A DNA stretch of 8,292 nucleotides from assembly GCA_030606465.1 (NCBI GenBank), contig JAUWGL010000031.1, positions 1 through 8,292 on the forward strand. The letters run 5' to 3'. The position numbers and the translations under genes are program-made. This document shows positions 1 to 6,003 of this stretch, in pieces; positions within the stretch are counted from its first letter, which is position 1, and the number at the start of each line of letters is the position of its first letter. Below the pieces are notes generated by a model. The model was given only the letters and a program-made list of their open reading frames with translations. It ran no database searches and was not told where the DNA came from. The DNA comes from Thermoplasmata archaeon (GTDB taxonomy: Archaea; Thermoplasmatota; E2; DHVEG-1).

Positions 1-62
1 TTTTTTCCATAGGCTTTTACACCAACGTCTGCTGTATGATCAATAAAATCATATGTTTTCAT
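1..62 (-). CDS. Archease, N-terminal 20 codons (truncated by window edge)
   Basis: The minus strand reads MKTYDFIDHTADVGVKAYGK from an ATG at 62-60 and stays open to the window edge, so only the N-terminus is present. The FIDHTADVG block is the hallmark N-terminal motif of archease, whose acidic residues bind metal. In archaea and animals archease is the cofactor that promotes guanylylation and turnover of the RNA ligase RtcB, which joins tRNA exons after intron removal. A GAAGG Shine-Dalgarno-like sequence (complement of 71-75) sits 8 nt before the ATG and supports this start. The gene is divergent from dph6. The call rests on 20 residues, but the motif is very characteristic; the rest of the protein, and whether rtcB is nearby, cannot be seen. 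Confidence 0.88.
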   Translation of the reverse strand, partial: MKTYDFIDHTADVGVKAYGK

Positions 63-131
63 AATACTTGCCTTCAACAATACTGGTCTTAGACAATAAA
101 TGTTTATGTGTTTAAAGATATACCTACGGTA
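63..131. promoter_or_regulatory. Divergent promoter region between archease and dph6
   Basis: These 69 nt must contain the promoters of both divergent genes. The AT-rich core at about 94-122 holds TATA-like candidates on both strands. On the minus strand a TTTAAA element near 111-116 would put the archease start site near 89, upstream of its Shine-Dalgarno at 71-75. On the plus strand, elements around 98-107 would place the dph6 start site within a few bases of its ATG at 132, that is, leaderless or nearly so; consistent with this, no Shine-Dalgarno precedes that ATG. The exact boxes are inferred by spacing only. Confidence 0.45.
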
Positions 132-797
132 ATGAAAGTAGCTGCTCTATTTTCTGGTGGTAAAGATTCTGCATTTGCTATCTACATGGCTAAACAATCA
201 GGATTAAATGTTACTCATCTCGTATCACTGTTTCCTGAAAAAGAGAATTCTTGGATGTTTCACTCGATTAATATTCATTTAACTGAGATGCTTGCAGAGG
301 GGATTAATATTCCTCTAATAAAAAAACAAACACAAGGCGAAAAAGAAAAAGAACTAGAGGATTTGAAAGATGTTTTAAAAGATCTTAAAATAGACGGTGT
401 TGTAAGTGGAGCCATTGCATCGGAATACCAAAGGATAAGAGTAGAAAAAATCTGTAATAAACTTGGAATAAAATCATTTACCCCGCTTTGGGGAAAAAAT
501 CAGGAAGAGATTTTAGTGGAAATAGTTGACGTTGGTTTTGAAGTAATCATTGTCGGAGTATTCGCTGAAGGATTAGATGAATCATGGCTTGGGAAAAAAT
601 TAGATAAAAAATCTATTAATGAGCTTATTGAAATAAAGAGGAAATATTTGATAAACGAAGCAGGGGAAGGTGGAGAGTTTGAGACATTGGTTTTAGATGG
701 CCCAATTTTTAAAAAGAAGCTTGTCTTAGATGAAATAGTGAAAGAATGGAGACGAGATCATGGTGTGTTAAGAGTGAAAAAAGCACATCTTGAATAG
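132..797 (+). CDS. dph6: Diphthine--ammonia ligase (Dph6-type PP-loop ATPase)
   Basis: This 221-residue protein belongs to the archaeal/eukaryotic Dph6 family of adenine-nucleotide alpha hydrolases. Members adenylate diphthine on elongation factor 2 and amidate it with ammonia, the last step of diphthamide synthesis. It has the PP-loop SGGKDS at residues 8-13, the central SGAIASEYQRIRVE block at 92-105, TPLWG at 117-121, and the family-specific GEGGEFETLVLDGPIFKK block at 178-195 near the C-terminus. Length is normal for an archaeal single-domain Dph6 without the C-terminal YjgF-like extension of eukaryotic forms. I chose the ATG at 132 rather than an in-frame GTG at 108, because family proteins begin directly with the MKVAALFSGGKDS strand and the GTG adds eight unrelated residues. 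It ends in TAG, with an in-frame TAA three codons later at 807-809. The neighbour downstream is convergent with a 1-nt gap. The Dph2 and Dph5 partners are not in the window. Confidence 0.93.
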   Translation: MKVAALFSGGKDSAFAIYMAKQSGLNVTHLVSLFPEKENSWMFHSINIHLTEMLAEGINIPLIKKQTQGEKEKELEDLKDVLKDLKIDGVVSGAIASEYQRIRVEKICNKLGIKSFTPLWGKNQEEILVEIVDVGFEVIIVGVFAEGLDESWLGKKLDKKSINELIEIKRKYLINEAGEGGEFETLVLDGPIFKKKLVLDEIVKEWRRDHGVLRVKKAHLE

Positions 798-798
798 T

Positions 799-1173
799 TT
801 AATATGTAAGATAGCCAAGAACGCCCATTTGTTGAACAAACAGAAACAGACGTTGATCCATGTTTTCTTCATCTGGGAATTCTTTTTTAAGTATCTCACG
901 GATTTCTTTAACCGTGGTTTTTCCATCACTATTCTTCCAGATAATAGATCCTGCTTTATCCATATTAGCTGTAAACTTGTTATCTTTTTTTATAACCTTA
1001 CAAAAAGATTTACCGAAGTTGCTTTGGAACTTCGGTACTTTGATTTCAACAAGATCGTCCTTGTTTGTGGACCATTCAAAATCTACTCTTTTTGGTCTGA
1101 CTTGAAGCATTTCTTCAACGGTTGGCAGACGATAACGTTGTTTTTCCTTCTTCTTTTTTTTATTCCTTAGCAA
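799..1173 (-). CDS. Stand-alone PqqD-like (PF05402-type) small protein
   Basis: This is a 124-residue soluble protein. The C-terminal half (about 66-124) has the PqqD fold signature: a beta strand with NxDxxGxxIW (residues 70-79, NMDKAGSIIW), a DGKTTVKEI turn and helix (83-91), and a final helix ending QQMGVLGYL. In RiPP pathways PqqD-type domains bind the leader of a precursor peptide and hand it to a radical-SAM or other modifying enzyme; many archaeal stand-alone members have no known function. The N-terminus is unusually basic (five lysines in a row after MLRN) and is followed by a VPKF-containing segment (46-49) of unknown role. The start is a TTG at 1173-1171 inside the 3' end of the transporter gene; the next in-frame ATG (codon 22) would leave the protein shorter and without a ribosome site that I can see. 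The 14-bp overlap implies translational coupling to the OPT transporter. No radical-SAM enzyme or precursor peptide is visible. The family call is fairly firm; the function is unknown. Confidence 0.75.
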   Translation of the reverse strand: MLRNKKKKKEKQRYRLPTVEEMLQVRPKRVDFEWSTNKDDLVEIKVPKFQSNFGKSFCKVIKKDNKFTANMDKAGSIIWKNSDGKTTVKEIREILKKEFPDEENMDQRLFLFVQQMGVLGYLTY

Positions 1174-3223
1174 AGGTTTCCCTCAACGGGATGTACGCCA
1201 GGAGAACTGCTATGAACAACCATATGAGTATCGCAGGCAGTACTGGTGGATATGCAAATATTGCAAGATCTATTCCTCCGATGATAAGGAATGCAACGAT
1301 AACACCCATTAGTGCCTCTCCAGCAATCAACCCTGCGGTGAGAAGAAGTCCGGTTCTTATAACTTTTTCCTTTGGTTTTACATCTGTCTGCTTGATAGCT
1401 AGTTCCCAGTCACTGATTTCTTCTTCCTCAGCACGTCCATATTTCTTTTCAAGATGTTTATTGGTAAGGTGTCTAACGATACCACCACTAAATATTGGTA
1501 CGCTAAGGGTAAATGGTAGATAAATACCAATGGCAACTGGCAATACAGGTAGATCAATTAGAATGAGGACAAACGCTAGTACTGCTCCAGCAATAACAAA
1601 TGGCCATACCATCTCACCGGTGAGAATACCTTTTGTTATTCCTGCCATTAGGAACGCCTGAGGAGCCGCTAAATCCGGACTACCGATCGTATATGCCTTG
1701 TCAAGGGCTTGTATAACAAGTGCTAGAACAGGGGCTGCTGCAAGCACTCCTACCATTTCTGCAATCTGCTGATTACGTGGTGTTGCACCTATCATCTGAC
1801 CACATGCCATTGACTGCAGCACGTCTCCAGAGATAGCTGCTGCACAGCATATAATAGCTGCTATAAGTATGGCAACACCGAAAGCACCAGCGCCACTAAC
1901 ACCAAAACCTAGTAAGATAAGACATGTGATTAAAAGAACTGATACAGTAACACCGGAAACGGGATTGTTTGATGATCCCAAAAGACCTGCCATGTATCCT
2001 GCTATCGCACTAGCGATAAACGCAAAGAGAATTGCAAACACAGCCATAACAGCAGAAATAGCCCACAGCTGAGATATCATTGCATATACTATAAACACAG
2101 GAATAGTAAGCATGCCTATTAACAGGAAAACAAATTTAAAGTTAAGATCTTGGTCGGTTCTCTTTTTAGCTGCAATCTGACCGCCTTTTATCCCAATGAT
2201 TGCCTCTCTTATACCGCTTGCAAGGTTAGCTCGTAGTTTAAAGATGGTGAAAAGACCACCAACAACCATGGCACCTACACCAATATATCGGATGTAGTTA
2301 CCCCATATTTCAAAGAACCCCCATATTTTGTATCCTATATCAGCATTGCCACCGCCTAATGAAAGAGCATCAGTTATCTGTATTTCCGCTTGCTGTGCTG
2401 TAAGACTTGGATCTGCACCTGGCACTGGTAGACCAGTTGCAAGTGCAACAAGCGGGGCAAGTATAACCCATCCAAGCAGGCCGCCTACAAAAATAAAGGA
2501 GGATATACGTGGTCCTATAATCCAACCGACACCAAGAAGCGCTGGTGATGTAGCAACCCCGCCATAAAGATAACCTGTTTTTTCACTATCACCGATCTTA
2601 TATTTTCCTATATCAATGATTCCATGTACAGTACCACGGGCAGCGTTTAATGCAACCTGTGAAAATTTAAACAAAGCAGCAACAAGAACACCTACGACAA
2701 GCCAAATACCGCTTACTCCACTACCTTTTTCAGTTTTAGATGACTCTTCTCCACCAACCGTGGTAGTTAGCACCGCGGCAACAGCAACACCCTCAGGGAA
2801 TGGTAAATCTGTTTTAACGACCAACGCTTTTCTGAGAGGTACCATCCATAAAACACCAATAATACCTCCAAGTAAAGCAACAATTGTTGTCTCAACATAC
2901 TGGATCTCACTCCAGGTCCCAAGGATAACGAGAGCAGGTATGGTAAATATTACACCAGCAGCAAGAGCCTCCCCTGCTGCAGCACCCATCATACCAATGT
3001 TTACCTCAAGAATAGTTCCTTTAAATGGTTTTAGCAATGCAAAAGCCATAACTGCTCCAGGAATAACAGCAGAAACGGTCATACCCGCATAAAGCCCAAG
3101 GTATGCATTTGCTGCACCAAGGATAACAGCTAGAATAAGTCCAACTAAAACAGCTTTTATTGTTAGTTCAGGTATTATCTTCTTTGCAGGTATAAATGGT
3201 TTGAAATCTTCTCTTGAATCCAT
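1160..3223 (-). CDS. OPT-family oligopeptide transporter
   Basis: This is a 687-residue polytopic membrane protein of the prokaryotic OPT family (the putative oligopeptide transporter branch, related to plant YSL), which imports small peptides and in some members metal chelates, probably driven by protons. About 14-16 hydrophobic segments run from residue 21 to 679. Family landmarks are an N-terminal PELTIKA-type entry (18-24), LPFPEG (140-145), SSNNPVSG (417-424), the SGDVLQSMACGQMIGATPR block with following QQIAE (465-489), SPDLAAPQA (515-523) and the LPVAIGIYLPF helix (561-571). A charged cytoplasmic loop (584-620) lies before the last membrane pair. I start it at the ATG at 3223-3221; an in-frame TTG at 3235 adds four residues but falls about at the predicted transcription start. 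No strong Shine-Dalgarno precedes the ATG. The gene overlaps the PqqD-like gene by 14 bp at its 3' end, suggesting a two-gene operon for peptide handling. Substrate cannot be read from the sequence. Confidence 0.93.
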   Translation of the reverse strand: MDSREDFKPFIPAKKIIPELTIKAVLVGLILAVILGAANAYLGLYAGMTVSAVIPGAVMAFALLKPFKGTILEVNIGMMGAAAGEALAAGVIFTIPALVILGTWSEIQYVETTIVALLGGIIGVLWMVPLRKALVVKTDLPFPEGVAVAAVLTTTVGGEESSKTEKGSGVSGIWLVVGVLVAALFKFSQVALNAARGTVHGIIDIGKYKIGDSEKTGYLYGGVATSPALLGVGWIIGPRISSFIFVGGLLGWVILAPLVALATGLPVPGADPSLTAQQAEIQITDALSLGGGNADIGYKIWGFFEIWGNYIRYIGVGAMVVGGLFTIFKLRANLASGIREAIIGIKGGQIAAKKRTDQDLNFKFVFLLIGMLTIPVFIVYAMISQLWAISAVMAVFAILFAFIASAIAGYMAGLLGSSNNPVSGVTVSVLLITCLILLGFGVSGAGAFGVAILIAAIICCAAAISGDVLQSMACGQMIGATPRNQQIAEMVGVLAAAPVLALVIQALDKAYTIGSPDLAAPQAFLMAGITKGILTGEMVWPFVIAGAVLAFVLILIDLPVLPVAIGIYLPFTLSVPIFSGGIVRHLTNKHLEKKYGRAEEEEISDWELAIKQTDVKPKEKVIRTGLLLTAGLIAGEALMGVIVAFLIIGGIDLAIFAYPPVLPAILIWLFIAVLLAYIPLRETFAKE
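1180..1184 (-). promoter_or_regulatory. Shine-Dalgarno supporting the TTG start of the PqqD-like gene
   Basis: The minus strand reads GAGGG here, six bases before the TTG at 1173, within the last codons of the transporter gene. It is the main reason for accepting the non-ATG start and the 14-bp overlap. Confidence 0.5.
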
Positions 3224-3254
3224 GGTAATTACCAATATTATTAATATATTCCAT

Positions 3255-3265
3255 TATTTATAAAA
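3255..3265 (-). promoter_or_regulatory. TATA-like box for the OPT/PqqD operon
   Basis: The minus strand reads TTTTATAAATA, preceded by a CGAATG stretch in the place of a BRE. An archaeal start site about 26 bp downstream would fall near 3234, giving a leader of roughly 11 nt before the ATG at 3223. This is inferred from motif and spacing. Two further TATATAA elements lie upstream (see 3289-3305). Confidence 0.5.
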
Positions 3266-3288
3266 CATTCGGTTTTAAACAGTACAAT

Positions 3289-3305
3289 ATATAAGCACTA
3301 TATAA
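3289..3305. promoter_or_regulatory. Tandem TATATAA elements one helical turn apart
   Basis: TATATAA occurs at 3289-3295 and again at 3299-3305, exactly 10 bp apart, followed on the plus strand by AAGG and then a T7 run (3312-3318). They could be alternative promoter elements for the OPT gene on the minus strand, or a plus-strand TATA box firing antisense into the aRF1 3' end. In such AT-rich intergenic DNA they may also be chance. The 148-nt gap 3224-3371 shows no gene and no clear aRF1 terminator. Confidence 0.25.
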
Positions 3306-3371
3306 AAGGACTTTTTTTATCTTAAAATTAACCATTACATAGAGCACCTTATGATAAATATTGTCTGATTA

Positions 3372-4619
3372 TTATACATCTACAGGATAACGCAATATAC
3401 CTGCCATACCATCGAACGCTGAATACAAAGAATCCCCTTCCTCACTATCCATTGAGATAAGCTCAACATCACATCCTATCTTCTCTGCAAGATCTGAAAG
3501 CTCATCAATCAAATCTATCTTCTCCACTATTTGCATCTGAACCGATGAATCACAATTAGAACAACCAGGCGGAGAAAAACCATCCAATGCATCCTCATCA
3601 ACAGTCATTTCTGTAATAAAATCACATGATGGACATTTCATTCTAACTCTATATTTCCGGATATTCTCAGAAAGCAACAATGTATCTACAGCACCCATCT
3701 CAAGCGCTGTTCTAACCTGTTTTTCTCCATAAACAGCAAGACTATTGCCTGTATTTGTAACTTCTCTAAGAAAGCGTTCCATGATTTTCTTTTCTTTAGA
3801 AATCTTAAGGTTAGTCCTCGTCTGTGAAGCAGCAGAAACAAGCTCCTTAAGTCCAAATTCATCAGTATAACCTGTATCAAACGTGTCAATAATTTTTTTT
3901 TGGATCTCATAATGCAGGTAATTTTCATCCACAAAATATTTTTTAGTGGGACCCGGACCTCCGACGAAAATACCTTTGAGACCTTTTTCCTCTAAAAATA
4001 TATCACTTGCTTTTTCACCGCATTTCACAAACCATTCATGAGCAGCGATCTCAGTGAGACGTTCGAAACGCCGTTGAGACTGCCCACCTCTACCATGCTT
4101 ACCTGGAACCTGAGAAGTCATATATTTCAGCAAATCTACTCTGTTTCCCCGCAGTATACCAACAGTACATTCTCTACGATCTATCAATAGCAGACCATAG
4201 ATTTCTTTTTCTGTAAGCATTCCTAAAAGTGGTTCAACATAAAACAAAGAATCGCAACGATAAAGAAACGTATTAATAAGCATAGGCGGCTCAATAACAA
4301 ATGCTACCATCTCAGTTTGATCACTGCCAACACTTTTATGTCCAACAAAAAAAATAACACCATTTTCTGGTGGTTTTTTGAAATATTTTAATCTACTCAT
4401 AATTGATTCTATCGCAGAAAGGACATTTTTACGTGTTGTTTTTGATTTAATATTCTGAGATTGAGAAAGCTCATTTTTTAAATATGCGTTGACATCAAAA
4501 ATCTGTTTACTAGGAGGAACATATAAAGAAATAAGCTCTGTATGCCTACCTTTACAGTTTCTAAGCTCCTCAATTTTCCGTTTCAGATCGTATTTTTGCC
4601 TCTGTGTCATTTCGGCCAT
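3372..4619 (-). CDS. prf1: Peptide chain release factor aRF1
   Basis: This 415-residue protein is the archaeal class I translation release factor, which recognises all three stop codons in the ribosomal A site and triggers peptidyl-tRNA hydrolysis. Domain 1 (about 1-135) has the stop-codon-reading NIKS motif at 56-59 and the YxCxxxF motif at 120-126 (YRCDSLF). Domain 2 has the catalytic GGQ at 178-180 in the usual GRGGQSQRRF context. Domain 3 contains a CPSC/CSNC pair (329-332, 353-356) likely to bind zinc, ahead of the acidic C-terminus. Length is standard. At the site equivalent to the eukaryotic GTS motif the protein reads R-H-T (25-27), where archaeal members that I recall have R-G-T. The ATG at 4619 has a GGCGG-type ribosome site (complement of 4628-4632) 8 nt upstream; a second ATG three codons on is possible. 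It follows the nuclease gene by 93 nt and has its own TATA-like box and an adjacent palindrome. Confidence 0.97.
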   Translation of the reverse strand: MAEMTQRQKYDLKRKIEELRNCKGRHTELISLYVPPSKQIFDVNAYLKNELSQSQNIKSKTTRKNVLSAIESIMSRLKYFKKPPENGVIFFVGHKSVGSDQTEMVAFVIEPPMLINTFLYRCDSLFYVEPLLGMLTEKEIYGLLLIDRRECTVGILRGNRVDLLKYMTSQVPGKHGRGGQSQRRFERLTEIAAHEWFVKCGEKASDIFLEEKGLKGIFVGGPGPTKKYFVDENYLHYEIQKKIIDTFDTGYTDEFGLKELVSAASQTRTNLKISKEKKIMERFLREVTNTGNSLAVYGEKQVRTALEMGAVDTLLLSENIRKYRVRMKCPSCDFITEMTVDEDALDGFSPPGCSNCDSSVQMQIVEKIDLIDELSDLAEKIGCDVELISMDSEEGDSLYSAFDGMAGILRYPVDV

Positions 4620-4655
4620 TTCATTTTCCGCCTTTATCTATAACTTCATTTTTTC

Positions 4656-4669
4656 TAGTCAGTTGACTA
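4656..4669. repeat. Perfect palindrome (TAGTCA-GT-TGACTA) in the aRF1 leader, operator candidate
   Basis: Two 6-bp arms are exactly inverted around a 2-bp centre. The site lies 37-50 bp upstream of the aRF1 ATG and coincides with the start site predicted (near 4669) from the TATA-like element at 4691-4699. A dimeric repressor bound there could block initiation. Six-bp arms with so short a centre suggest a DNA-binding dimer site rather than an RNA hairpin. No regulator is encoded nearby. Confidence 0.4.
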
Positions 4670-4690
4670 ACTTTCAATAAATCACATGTA

Positions 4691-4699
4691 AAATATAAA
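4691..4699 (-). promoter_or_regulatory. TATA-like box of aRF1
   Basis: The minus strand reads TTTATATTT, 13 bp after the stop codon of the upstream nuclease gene. A start site about 26 bp downstream would be near 4669, leaving a leader of about 50 nt. It suggests that aRF1 can be transcribed apart from the genes upstream. Confidence 0.5.
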
Positions 4700-4712
4700 C
4701 CTTATCTGAACG

Positions 4713-5957
4713 TTACAATTCTACAAGTTCACCAGTTTTAGGAGTATAAATCTCTGCAATATCTTCTAAAGGTTTCACAAGAGCCTCTCGGTTATCACTA
4801 TGCATAAGCACGATTTTTTCAGGGTTACAGCCCTTAGCAAACTCTATCAGCTCACTATGCCCTGCATGAGCAGAAAAATCAAAATATTGCACCTCGCACT
4901 CAACCTTTTCCCTAACACCATAAAAATCTAATTTACCTTTATCAACTAAAAGCCGGCAATTGCTTCCTTCTACCTGATAACCAGTCAACAACACCGCACT
5001 TTTTGGATCATTTTTTAAATGTCTCATGTAACTCAGAACAGGACCGCCATCCATCATACCGCTAGATGTAATTATAACCTCTGCTTTCAATGCAAGTTTT
5101 CTACCATGATCAGAATGAACAAAATTTATTTTATCTAATGCTTTCTTAAGATTATCTGCAGATCTAAGATATCTCTGATATTTCAAAAACATCTTAGAAA
5201 CTTTCCTACCCATGCCATCAAACCAGACATTATACCCTGCTTTTCTTAATATTAGAGCAAGTTCCTGAGATCTTGCAACAGCAAAAGCAGGAAGTACTGC
5301 TACACCTCCTCTTTTTACAACTTCATCAATTTTATCTAAAAGATCTTTTTCCATTTCCTCTCTTTTTTTCGGATGATCTCGCCCTGCATAAGTTCCTTCT
5401 AAAATTAAAATATCACATTGTACTGGTTTTGTTCCTTTCACAAGTTGTGTGTCAATAATATTAAGATCACCTGTGAACAATATTTTTTTCTCTCCGACAA
5501 GTTCAAACATGAGTGAACCTGGTATATGCCCTGCAGAATGAAAACGAACTTCATGATCATCTCCAATGTTTTCTTTTTGTGCTGGTTCCACAGGGGTAAG
5601 ACTGTTCTTAGCTTCTTTTATATCTGTAGTGCTGTAGGGAATTGCATAACCTTCGCTTTTTGCTATTTTAATTGTATCTTTATGTAATAAATTACTAACT
5701 AAGCCTGTTAATTCTGTTGATAGGATTCTTTGATCGGTTCTTGAAAAAAGCCAGGGTATCATCCCTGAATGGTCTAGATGAGCATGTGTTAGTAATACCA
5801 AATCGACAGGGGGATGTGGAAGCGGAAATTTAGGTGGCTTACCGGGAGACATGCCATATTCAAAAAGGTATTTCATGTTGTCGATCTCAAGAACCATTGC
5901 TAATCTGCCAACTTCTTCGACGCCACCGAGAAACTGAATTTTTATATTGTTATCCAT
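4713..5957 (-). CDS. Beta-CASP metallo-beta-lactamase ribonuclease, aCPSF2-like (no KH domains)
   Basis: This 414-residue protein is a metallo-beta-lactamase/beta-CASP nuclease of the CPSF73-like archaeal group. Zinc-ligand motifs are HAHLDH (58-63), the GH of AGHIPGS (His143) and GD (Asp164). The beta-CASP motifs follow: A, Glu187 in LEGTYAGRDHP; B, His364 in FSAHAGH; C, His386 in LMHSD. Histidine rather than valine at motif C marks the RNA-acting members (CPSF73, RNase J) as opposed to DNA-acting Artemis/SNM1. The N-terminal KH domains of the termination nuclease aCPSF1 are absent and the length fits aCPSF2. Family members have endo- and in some cases 5'-3' exoribonuclease activity in RNA processing or decay; the target here is unknown. 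Start is the ATG at 5957; only a weak GGT-CTGAT ribosome-site match precedes it. It lies 46 nt after nfeD and 93 nt before aRF1, all on one strand, so co-transcription with the membrane pair is possible. Confidence 0.92.
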   Translation of the reverse strand: MDNNIKIQFLGGVEEVGRLAMVLEIDNMKYLFEYGMSPGKPPKFPLPHPPVDLVLLTHAHLDHSGMIPWLFSRTDQRILSTELTGLVSNLLHKDTIKIAKSEGYAIPYSTTDIKEAKNSLTPVEPAQKENIGDDHEVRFHSAGHIPGSLMFELVGEKKILFTGDLNIIDTQLVKGTKPVQCDILILEGTYAGRDHPKKREEMEKDLLDKIDEVVKRGGVAVLPAFAVARSQELALILRKAGYNVWFDGMGRKVSKMFLKYQRYLRSADNLKKALDKINFVHSDHGRKLALKAEVIITSSGMMDGGPVLSYMRHLKNDPKSAVLLTGYQVEGSNCRLLVDKGKLDFYGVREKVECEVQYFDFSAHAGHSELIEFAKGCNPEKIVLMHSDNREALVKPLEDIAEIYTPKTGELVEL

Positions 5958-6003
5958 TTTAAATCAGACCACGAAAGGAAAAAGGGGGTTGATTAATGTT
6001 TGG

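Noticed and set aside
795..809. In-frame TAG of dph6 followed three codons later by TAA, suggestive of UAG read-through or pyrrolysine.
   Set aside because: Read-through would add only four residues beyond a complete Dph6 C-terminus, and no pylTSBCD gene or insertion element is visible; an ordinary TAG stop with a backup TAA explains it.
1151..1173. A8 run at the OPT/PqqD junction as a slippery site fusing the two proteins.
   Set aside because: On the coding strand the A run begins within and after the OPT stop codon, so slippage there comes too late to bypass the stop; simple overlap with a TTG start and ribosome site is sufficient.
790..1523. Plus-strand open frames (790-1170, 860-1105, 1122-1523) opposite the PqqD-like and OPT genes.
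   Set aside because: They are antisense to well-supported genes, show no recognisable family, and their composition follows the complementary coding strand.
1869..3092. Plus-strand open frames opposite the OPT gene, rich in Ala/Pro/Thr/Ile.
   Set aside because: This composition is the typical complement of hydrophobic membrane-protein codons; no start signals or domains are seen.
3686..3934. Minus-strand 82-codon frame inside aRF1.
   Set aside because: It lies in another frame of a clear aRF1 gene with no family resemblance.
5977..5988. C5T5CC tract on the minus strand after nfeD as a transcription terminator.
   Set aside because: Only five T residues, no hairpin, and a same-strand gene follows 20 bp later without a clear TATA box, so a shared transcript is equally likely.
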